In this document: positions 6,580-12,213 of the stretch, piece after piece
How positions within the stretch are numbered: position 1 is the stretch's first letter
How the letters are laid out: every line of letters begins with the position of its first letter
DNA from: an uncultured Eubacteriales bacterium
Lineage (GTDB): Bacteria > Bacillota > Clostridia > HGM11514
Direction of reading: 5' to 3'
Assembly (NCBI GenBank): GCA_902492655.1
Contig: CABUMF010000036.1
Location: 1 to 20,721, forward strand
DNA: 20,721 bases
Made by a program: the position numbers and the translations under genes
Notes under the pieces: generated by a model
What the model was told of the DNA's origin: nothing
Database searches by the model: none
What the model saw: only the letters and a program-made list of their open reading frames with translations

Positions 6580-6894
6580 TTGGTTTTTAAAATCGGCGAT
6601 AAGATAAAACACTATCGGGAACTTAGAAAATACAGTCAGAAGGATTTTGCTGAAAAAATAGGGGTTTCAAATTCTCGTGTTTCCAACTGGGAACAAGGCT
6701 TAAACCGCCCCGACTGTGATATGATTAGAAAAATATGTAAAGTCTTAAATGTTTCACCGTCAGAACTTCTTGATGTTCACCTCGACACTGACGAACTTAC
6801 CGAACATGAAAAACAAATCATTAAAAACTACCGCATGAAAATTGACTTGCAAAAATCTGTAAATATTTTGCTCGGTCTGGAACAAGACGACTAA
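6580..6894 (+). CDS. XRE family regulator (about 104 residues, TTG start)
   Basis: The N-terminal HTH reads KIGDKIKHYRELRKYSQKDF, then AEKIGVSNSRVSNWEQGLNRP (turn and recognition helix), then ICKVLNVSPSELLDV, followed by a short C-terminal tail with TEHEKQIIKNYRMK that resembles the end of many phage-type repressors. I place the start at TTG 6580 because AGAGGTG (6568-6574) is then 5 bases upstream. The GTG at 6571 is in frame, but it would lie inside that binding site. Only this gene of the element is on the plus strand. It faces the other XRE gene across a shared operator region and ends in its own terminator, so it is monocistronic. It is probably the partner in a bistable switch controlling replication or integration genes. 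Confidence 0.9.
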   Translation: MVFKIGDKIKHYRELRKYSQKDFAEKIGVSNSRVSNWEQGLNRPDCDMIRKICKVLNVSPSELLDVHLDTDELTEHEKQIIKNYRMKIDLQKSVNILLGLEQDD

Positions 6895-6958
6895 AGTCTA
6901 TGTTTTACATTATTATTTGTGAACGGTAAATTTTCGTTTTCTGAATATTTCAAGCACA

Positions 6959-6989
6959 AACAGTTTAGCAAATTCTAAGCTGTTTTTTT
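6959..6989 (+). terminator. Intrinsic terminator of the plus-strand XRE gene
   Basis: AACAGTTTAG (6959-6968) pairs with CTAAGCTGTT (6975-6984), including one G-T pair, and is followed by five further Ts (seven in all). It lies 65 bp after the stop codon. Confidence 0.9.
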
Positions 6990-7189
6990 GTTTGCCGGAT
7001 TATCTATGGTATTACTAAAATATCTTTTTATGAATTTTCTAAAATATTTAATACCAGCATCAGCGCAACATTATTACTTCATTTCATAATACTTTATCTT
7101 TGCCGCCTATTTCTTTCAAATTGAAATGCAATATAAAAATCAATATCAAATTACCGCTTGTATAGAAAAAACTTTATACAACTAAAATC
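6990..7189. other. AT-rich spacer, nothing recognised
   Basis: About 200 bases between the XRE terminator and micro-ORF A. It is AT-rich, with several AAATATTTAATA-like tracts. No reading frame with a start and binding site, no RNA gene and no clear repeat was found. Decayed coding sequence is possible. Confidence 0.45.
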
Positions 7190-7300
7190 TCACCTTCTCT
7201 CAGGTATGTATCTATATTCTTGCCTCCCTGGCTGACCGTAATTTAGATTTACGGAGTTATCACTATATTTTAGATGTCCTCGAAAATGTAATTCTCCCAT
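7190..7300 (-). CDS. Micro-ORF A, 36 residues, sharing a peptide motif with micro-ORF B
   Basis: The frame runs from ATG 7300 to TGA 7190-7192: MGELHFRGHLKYSDNS, then a Tyr/Arg-rich end with NYGQPGRQEYRYIPERR. The block RGHLKYSDNS recurs as RGYLKYSNNS in micro-ORF B at 3296-3457, 3.9 kb away on the same strand, mostly with silent codon changes. There is no clear ribosome binding site. The frame begins 38 bp downstream of the Rep gene's terminator; micro-ORF B lies likewise downstream of a minus-strand terminator. The tail is basic and could bind nucleic acid, but this is speculation. It may be a genuine small protein or the remains of a longer gene. I know no family for it. Confidence 0.4.
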   Translation of the reverse strand: MGELHFRGHLKYSDNSVNLNYGQPGRQEYRYIPERR

Positions 7301-7329
7301 TTTGTATACACAGCTTTTTCACGGGGATT

Positions 7330-7371
7330 AAAAAATTATAGCAGTAACTCACTAATTGGAATTACTGCTAT
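7330..7371 (-). terminator. Intrinsic terminator behind the Rep-like gene
   Basis: On the minus strand ATAGCAGTAA (7371-7362) pairs perfectly with TTACTGCTAT (7347-7338) and is followed by AATTTTTTAA. It lies 40 bp beyond the stop of the Rep-like gene at 7412. Confidence 0.9.
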
Positions 7372-7411
7372 CATACAGACCTATTTCAGCAAACTAAAAT
7401 AATCACCATTA

Positions 7412-8503
7412 TCATATTTTTTTATAAGTTTCATACCGTACCACATTAACCACATGCCTGCTTTTACCTTCTCCCATTTCATATTTTGAAATATTATCAT
7501 CGGTCTTTTTGAAGTCTGCAGCAATTGCTTGTGCTTCTGCTGCTGTCATAGTGATTTTTTTAGGATGTTCTAATTCTTCGGAACAAGTATATATTTTCTC
7601 TTTTCTGGCATAGTATTTCGATAAATTGCTATTGTCTAAAATGGATATTCTGTTTTTATCATCAAAAAGCAGATTGCATAGTTTATTGGAGTTTTCTTCC
7701 AAACCTACGGCTTTTGAAATGTAACTGACAAACACATTTTCATGTTTCCACAGCTTTTGTATCTGCTCCTTTGTGATTTGTAAATCTGTTCCGTTTTGGG
7801 CTTTCACAAAAAGATGAATATGCCAGTCTTTGTTTCCTTCAGGCGTTAAAGGTTCTGCCGTTTCTAAAATTCGTATATATACTAACTTCAAATTAAACTT
7901 CCGCTTATAATAACCGACAAGTTTATCATAGAATTTTGTGTAATCTTCTTTTACCTTTTTGCTTGTTTCCATAAAATAATCATAGGATAAAGTTATAAAA
8001 TATCCATTGCTGTTAACAAAATGCTTTTTTATTAAACGCTCTAATTCTTGCGTAGATTGATTCACGAATCGTTTTCTGTGTTTCCTTTTCCGAAGTACCT
8101 GCCCTGTTTTCATATTCATATATTTGTTGCCGGGTAAATTCTTGATATGCTGAAAACTTTTTCCGTCTGCACGATTGGAAGATGTTATTATTTCTAATGT
8201 GTCGCCGTATCTAAACACATGTACGGGACAATCATCGTTCATTTTATATTCTTCGGCTAAATAATTCCTTCTAGCTTCTTCCAGTACATCTTCAGGTATC
8301 GTGGAAGAAAGGTCAAAAGGGTCATAATTAGGAATATAATCCATTAATGTTTTTTCGCGTTTATAATTGCCGTAATTGTGATTATCCTCATAGGTATAAT
8401 CATTATCAAACAACATCTCATCATACATATTTTCATCGCTGATATAATCCTCTTGAATTGTACATGGCTCGTAATTTCTTGCTTTTTCATAGCTAATTCT
8501 CAT
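7412..8503 (-). CDS. HUH-type Rep-like protein, paralog 1 (canonical tyrosine motif not seen)
   Basis: The 363-residue product has the core of a rolling-circle replication protein. Motif 1 is GYFITLSYDYFM (about residue 167), the metal-binding HUH motif is DWHIHLFVK (H228 and H230), and a downstream block YYARKEKIYTCSEEL matches NFYPHNERIYGKSNGI of the neighbouring Rep. Where the neighbour has its tyrosine motif (ACYLAPCY), this protein reads GLEENSNKLCNLL, so the usual nucleophile is not visible. Y294/Y295 (KYYARK) would be the nearest candidates. An acidic, Asp/Asn/Tyr-rich extension of about 110 residues precedes the core and is absent from the neighbour. AAGGAGAG lies about 9 bases before the ATG. 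It could be a diverged accessory Rep, or a nickase using another tyrosine. Superfamily membership is confident, activity is not. Confidence 0.82.
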   Translation of the reverse strand: MRISYEKARNYEPCTIQEDYISDENMYDEMLFDNDYTYEDNHNYGNYKREKTLMDYIPNYDPFDLSSTIPEDVLEEARRNYLAEEYKMNDDCPVHVFRYGDTLEIITSSNRADGKSFQHIKNLPGNKYMNMKTGQVLRKRKHRKRFVNQSTQELERLIKKHFVNSNGYFITLSYDYFMETSKKVKEDYTKFYDKLVGYYKRKFNLKLVYIRILETAEPLTPEGNKDWHIHLFVKAQNGTDLQITKEQIQKLWKHENVFVSYISKAVGLEENSNKLCNLLFDDKNRISILDNSNLSKYYARKEKIYTCSEELEHPKKITMTAAEAQAIAADFKKTDDNISKYEMGEGKSRHVVNVVRYETYKKI

Positions 8504-8572
8504 GTTAATACACTCTCCTTAACAACGTCTGTATTTTTAATAGATAAGATACCTAACAGCTATTTTATAATT

Positions 8573-8633
8573 TTATTGCCAATAATATTAAAAGTAATAT
8601 TTTTACAAAAATAAAGTTATTGCCATAATATAA
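8573..8633. repeat. Short repeats between the two Rep genes
   Basis: TTATTGCC occurs at 8573-8580 and 8617-8624, 44 bp apart, followed by AATAAT and ATAAT respectively. Between them lies a perfect inverted repeat, AATATTA-AAAG-TAATATT (8584-8601). The spacing equals about four helical turns, suggesting protein binding to one face. These may be operators of the downstream Rep gene or part of an origin. The sequence is AT-rich, so chance similarity remains possible. Confidence 0.4.
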
Positions 8634-8638
8634 CATAT

Positions 8639-9505
8639 TCAACCTTTATATGTTTCTATATTTACTTGATTTATCTTTTCTCCTGTTTCCTCAACAACTA
8701 CTGCTAACGAGCATTCACTCATCTTTTGTTTACCTTTTACATATGTTCTGGCTTCCCCTCTCGTTGTTTGATATTCTTTCCATTTTTTTATTCCATTTGA
8801 CTTACCGTAAATTCTTTCGTTGTGCGGATAAAAATTCAGCCTTTTTGCTTTTTCCTTTGATTTTGACAATACAAAAATTCCCCCATTTTCCTCTTTGCTT
8901 TCATTTCCCGTTAAATCATCTTTTTTATAACATGGAGCTAAGTAACATGCCAGACCTGACACATCATAAATGTCTTGCACGTCTGAACTACCCTCTATCC
9001 ATAATCCCTGTAGTTCTTCCGCTGTAACTTCCTCGCCTTTCGTCAGCAAATGAAAATGCCATGACCCCGTTGTCTTCGGCTCAAGCACCCAAAAATATTC
9101 AATAGCTTTATGCCTTTTGCTTAATGTTCTCAAAAAACAGCTCAAATCCTTTTTTGCTCTCCTAAAATCTTTCATAACGCCGTCATAGCATAATGTTATA
9201 AACTGCCCGCCGTCATAAAAATTTGTATTGATATACTTTCGTATTTTTTCCAGTGTTTCTTTCAAATGCGGATTATCTGCACGCTCTAAAGCACATCCAT
9301 ACTCTTTTACCTCACCTGTATCAAGGCAAACATAAGAATTCCTTGAAATACGTTTTGCCTTCTGCAAACCCGACATATTTGGCTTACATGCTAATGTCCT
9401 TAGTTCTGTAGTGGCTCCTGTTTCAGTAATTTTTGTGTATGAGCTGTCTGGTAACTTACTAAATCTTTCTTCCACTTCTGTTATTATAGTTTGTTTTCCG
9501 TTCAT
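8639..9505 (-). CDS. HUH-type rolling-circle Rep protein, paralog 2 (complete motifs)
   Basis: The 288-residue product has all expected motifs of a rolling-circle initiator: motif 1 GGQFITLCYDGVM near residue 100, the metal-binding HUH motif SWHFHLLTK (H150 and H152), and a tyrosine motif GLACYLAPCYKK with Y188 and Y193, one of which should nick and hold the DNA end. The block KAKRLNFYPHNERIYGKSNGI is characteristic of this Firmicutes Rep group. Before the core, SYVCLDTGEVKEYG aligns with NMKTGQVLRKRK of the neighbouring paralog, so the two arose by duplication or double acquisition. TAGGAG lies just upstream of the ATG. Upstream (9596-9750) is a repeat-rich region that may be its origin. It probably replicates the excised circle, or acts in mobilisation; HUH relaxases and Reps are hard to separate by sequence alone. 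Confidence 0.9.
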   Translation of the reverse strand: MNGKQTIITEVEERFSKLPDSSYTKITETGATTELRTLACKPNMSGLQKAKRISRNSYVCLDTGEVKEYGCALERADNPHLKETLEKIRKYINTNFYDGGQFITLCYDGVMKDFRRAKKDLSCFLRTLSKRHKAIEYFWVLEPKTTGSWHFHLLTKGEEVTAEELQGLWIEGSSDVQDIYDVSGLACYLAPCYKKDDLTGNESKEENGGIFVLSKSKEKAKRLNFYPHNERIYGKSNGIKKWKEYQTTRGEARTYVKGKQKMSECSLAVVVEETGEKINQVNIETYKG

Positions 9506-9750
9506 AGTATCGTACTCCTATATTTCTTAATTTGATAAATTGTAAAAATGTTTTCTAACCTTTGCTTTTACATTAGTATCTCGCCCTCTCTTTTTTAAAA
9601 CTTCTCCCCCCCTATATAGTAGTTATTTGACCTTGGTCTATTTTGACTTTTTTAACATTTTAGGAGTCAAATAAATATTTTTGTGTTATTTGAGCAATTT
9701 TAAGCTGTATATTTAATTTCACACTGCAAACATTGCATATATGCAAAAAA
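9506..9750. other. Repeat-rich intergenic region, candidate replication origin
   Basis: No gene is present. The octamer TTATTTGA occurs at 9623-9630 and 9686-9693, with an inverted copy, TCAAATAA, at 9667-9674; the last two form a perfect 8-bp inverted repeat. A 7-bp stem TTTGACT/AGTCAAA (9642-9648 and 9666-9672) and GACC-TT-GGTC (9629-9638) overlap them. A C7 run (9606-9612) precedes TATATAG. TGCATATATGCA (9734-9745) is a perfect 12-bp palindrome. Position upstream of a Rep gene plus iterated and inverted motifs fits a double-strand origin or Rep-controlled promoter, but no known nick-site consensus was recognised. Confidence 0.5.
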
Positions 9751-9774
9751 GCTACCTGCTGAAACGCAAGTAGC
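9745..9774 (-). terminator. Terminator just inside the right end of the element
   Basis: On the minus strand GCTACTTGC (9774-9766) pairs with GCAGGTAGC (9759-9751), with one mismatch, and is followed by TTTTTT. It lies within 30 bp of the right junction and would stop transcription entering from the interrupted araC gene, insulating the element's Rep genes. Confidence 0.85.
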
Positions 9775-9776
9775 CT

Positions 9777-10133
9777 TTATTTTACCTTTGAAATTATAAA
9801 TATATTATTGAACAGCTTGCTGATATAGTCCGGATTATATCCAAAGTGTTTTGCAACCGAGTAAACAGAAATGTTTTTATCTATTTTCATTTTTATGTAT
9901 TCTTCAATTTTGTTTGCAAAGCTATCGCCCGATTCAAATGAAATTAGGTTTTGTAGTTCGTTAAATATTAGAAATGATGCCGCATCTGAGGCTTCTTTTT
10001 TGTATGTGGGTGTTTGCGATATATGAAGCAGTTTTTTAAGCAGATATTTTAGGTCGTAAAAATCGGCGTCAACAAAGGTTTTAAACGGCATTTCATAATC
10101 AGTACGAAAATGCAGCCAATAAAACGAAGTCAA
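9777..10133 (-). pseudogene. AraC-family regulator, N-proximal fragment (interrupted and truncated)
   Basis: This piece contains the end of the sensor domain (SFYWLHFRTDYEM, a motif normally found in the middle of the AraC cupin), a linker helix region, and the first helix-turn-helix of the DNA-binding domain (NISVYSVAKHFGYNPDYISKLF). It then runs into element sequence and stops at 9777. The rest of the gene is at 539-754. A second defect is visible: about 70-80 residues of N-terminal cupin that should precede FYWLHF are missing, since an in-frame stop lies eight codons upstream of the TTG at 10133 and the divergent GH127 gene starts 62 bp away. The regulator was therefore damaged at both places. 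By position it probably once controlled the GH127 gene. Confidence 0.87.
9795..9808. other. attR: right element/chromosome junction
   Basis: On the minus strand AraC homology runs ...YISKLFNNIF and breaks at codons ATA TTT, continuing into six element-derived residues (IISKVK) and a stop. AATAT at 9799-9803 is the counterpart of 750-754. Fusing the outer flanks at this core gives AAT AAT ATA TTC GGT ATA, in frame. The exact crossover dinucleotide cannot be fixed by eye. Confidence 0.7.
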
Positions 10134-10194
10134 ACTGTTAAATATAAATTAAGGCTATACCGCAAAAAATGCCGGAAGGGATAAGGTTGAAAAC

Positions 10195-12012
10195 ATGAAA
10201 AATATTGATTTTGAACACATTAAGATTAATGACGGATTTTGGAAGCATAAACAGGATATGGTGAAGAATTCAACTCTGTATGCTGTTTACAACAGATTTA
10301 CCGATACGCATCGTTTTCAAGCTCTTGCCTGTGATTGGAAAGAGGGCGAGCCTGATATGCCCCATATTTACTGGGACTCGGATGTGGCAAAGTGGATAGA
10401 GGGCGCGGCTTATTTGCTTATGGAGAAAAGAGATGAAAAAATAGAAACGATAATAGATGATGTGGTCGATAAGATAGTGAGGAACAGCGATGAAAACGGA
10501 TATTTCAACAGCCATTTTCTCGTAACCGAACAGGATAAGCGTTTTAAGATAAGAGATAATCATGAGCTTTATTGTGCAGGTCATCTCATGGAAGCGGCGG
10601 TTGCGTATTATAAAGCGACCGGCAAGGATAAGTTTTTAAAAGCAATGTGCAAATTTGCCGATTATATTGACAGGGTGTTCAGAGAAGAAAAGAGCGCCGG
10701 ATTTGTAACTCCGGGGCACCCCGAAATTGAGTTGGCTCTTGTAAAACTTCATGATGCAACGGGCGAGCGGCGGTATCTTGAGTTGTCGAAGTTTTTTATA
10801 GACGAGCATGGTACGGGGATAGACAGTCCCGAGAACAGATTGAATTTTGCCAATGAACTGTATAATCAAGACGAAATGCCTTTGCGTGAGCGTTCAACTG
10901 CCGAAGGTCATTCCGTGCGTGCGTTATATATTTATTGCGGCATGGCTGATATTGCGGCAAGATACAATGATTCCGAGCTTTTCAAGGCGTGCGAGCGTGT
11001 GTTTGACGATATGGTAAATAAAAAAATGTATATCAGCGGCGGACTTGGCTCAACGCATTTAGGAGAGGCGTTTTCTGTGCCGTATTATCTTCCAAACAGA
11101 ACCGCTTATGCCGAAACCTGCGCCGCTATAGCAATGGCATTGTTTTGCAAACGGATGCAGACATTGGATGTAAACTCAAAATATGCAGATACTGCCGAAA
11201 GAGTTATATACAACGGATTTTTATCCGGCGTATCCATGGACGGAAAAGCGTTTTTCTATGAAAATCCGCTTGAAATAGATCCCAAATTCAACAATGTGAA
11301 CATAAGCACAAATACAAAAGAACGATTTCCCATAACGCAGCGTCTGGAAGTGTTCGGATGTTCTTGCTGTCCTCCGAACATAGTGAGATTTATACCCTCG
11401 ATTGCCGATTTGATGTACAGCTTTGACGATGAAACAATATATGTTCATCAGTACATGAATTCGGAAACAGAGTATGATAATATACATATAACGCAGACAA
11501 CGGATTATCCTAAGGACGGTAAAATAAGAATAAACTGCATAGCTCCGCAAAAGCAGATTGCCATTCGCATTCCTTCATGGTGTCACGATTTTAAAATAAA
11601 CGCCGATTATACGATGAAAAACGGATACGCATACATTGCCGCAAGCGGAGAAACGAAAATAGACATCCTGTTTGATATGCCAGTAGTGTGCGTAAAATCA
11701 AATAAGCGTGTTCACGAAAATTCCGGAAGAATTGCCGTTATGAGAGGGCCTGTTCTCTATTGTGCAGAGGGAGTTGATAATGGCGAGGATTTAGCCGGAG
11801 TTGCGATTGACATATTCTCCGAATTTAAACAGGAAGAGTGCGAATTTATTCTTCCGTCGCTTTCGGTATGCGCATACAGGGAGAAGGACAGCGGTGAGCT
11901 TTATGAAATCGCAGGCGACGACTATGAAAAATTCACATTGAAGCTTATTCCTTATTACGCTTTTGCAAACAGGGGAGAAACCGAAATGGTAGTGTGGTTT
12001 TTAAGAAAATAA
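10195..12012 (+). CDS. GH127-family beta-L-arabinofuranosidase (DUF1680)
   Basis: The 605-residue product shows the full GH127 signature. The N-terminal alpha/alpha barrel begins IKINDGFWKHKQDMV. GEAFSVPYYLPN carries E291, YAETCAAIAMA carries E307 and C309, and FGCSCCPPNIVRF carries C391 and C392. In the characterised Bifidobacterium enzyme HypBA1 the zinc ligands are Glu338, Cys340, Cys417 and Cys418, with Cys417 the nucleophile and Glu322 the acid/base. E291, E307 and C309 lie at a constant offset of 31 from these, and C391/C392 match the cysteine pair. The C-terminal beta-sandwich contains RGPVLYCAEGVD. There is no signal peptide, so it is cytoplasmic and should act on imported arabinose-containing oligosaccharides. 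GGAAGGGATAAGG precedes the ATG. A terminator follows. Confidence 0.93.
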   Translation: MKNIDFEHIKINDGFWKHKQDMVKNSTLYAVYNRFTDTHRFQALACDWKEGEPDMPHIYWDSDVAKWIEGAAYLLMEKRDEKIETIIDDVVDKIVRNSDENGYFNSHFLVTEQDKRFKIRDNHELYCAGHLMEAAVAYYKATGKDKFLKAMCKFADYIDRVFREEKSAGFVTPGHPEIELALVKLHDATGERRYLELSKFFIDEHGTGIDSPENRLNFANELYNQDEMPLRERSTAEGHSVRALYIYCGMADIAARYNDSELFKACERVFDDMVNKKMYISGGLGSTHLGEAFSVPYYLPNRTAYAETCAAIAMALFCKRMQTLDVNSKYADTAERVIYNGFLSGVSMDGKAFFYENPLEIDPKFNNVNISTNTKERFPITQRLEVFGCSCCPPNIVRFIPSIADLMYSFDDETIYVHQYMNSETEYDNIHITQTTDYPKDGKIRINCIAPQKQIAIRIPSWCHDFKINADYTMKNGYAYIAASGETKIDILFDMPVVCVKSNKRVHENSGRIAVMRGPVLYCAEGVDNGEDLAGVAIDIFSEFKQEECEFILPSLSVCAYREKDSGELYEIAGDDYEKFTLKLIPYYAFANRGETEMVVWFLRK

Positions 12013-12022
12013 TCAATAGCCG

Positions 12023-12063
12023 GAGTGCCGAATGTCAGAATTAACATTTGGCACTCATTTTTT
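12023..12063 (+). terminator. Intrinsic terminator of the GH127 gene
   Basis: GAGTGCC-G-AATGT (12023-12035) pairs with ACATT-T-GGCACTC (12044-12056), and six Ts follow at 12058-12063. It separates the GH127 gene from the next CAZyme-like gene. Confidence 0.92.
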
Positions 12064-12138
12064 GTTAAGCATAATCAAATTTGTCAAAAAATGAAAACTA
12101 ATGTTAAAAAATTGGTAGAAAAGATTGGTTTAGTATTG

Positions 12139-12144
12139 TATAAT
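12139..12144 (+). promoter_or_regulatory. Probable -10 box for the beta-helix gene
   Basis: A consensus TATAAT lies 70 bp before the start codon. No good -35 stands 16-18 bp upstream (the hexamer there is TAGAAA), so activation by a regulator is likely if this is the promoter. A strong GGAGGA (12205-12210) precedes the ATG at 12214. Confidence 0.5.
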
Positions 12145-12213
12145 TGAGTTGCGATTTATGTTGTCGGAGAAAGAACTATCAATAAAAAGCCAAAAAGTAC
12201 TTTAGGAGGATTT

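Larger units (their letters stand above)
750..9803. mobile_element. ~9.05-kb serine-integrase element with Rep-like proteins, inserted in an araC-family gene
   Basis: The boundaries come from the two halves of the split AraC-family gene and a shared AATAT at 750-754 and 9799-9803. From left to right the element holds a large serine integrase (broken), a small serine resolvase, a micro-ORF, an unknown 142-residue protein, a truncated HAD-like protein, an SLH surface protein, two divergent XRE regulators, a second micro-ORF and two paralogous HUH Rep proteins. Only one XRE gene is on the plus strand. No capsid, portal, terminase, type IV secretion or conventional relaxase gene is visible. It is therefore best described as a small integrated plasmid-like or satellite-like element rather than a full prophage or conjugative element. 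Confidence 0.83.

Noticed and set aside
750..9803. A prophage
   Set aside because: The integrase and regulator switch look phage-like, but no terminase, portal, capsid, tail, holin or lysin gene is present in 9 kb. A phage-satellite origin cannot be excluded.
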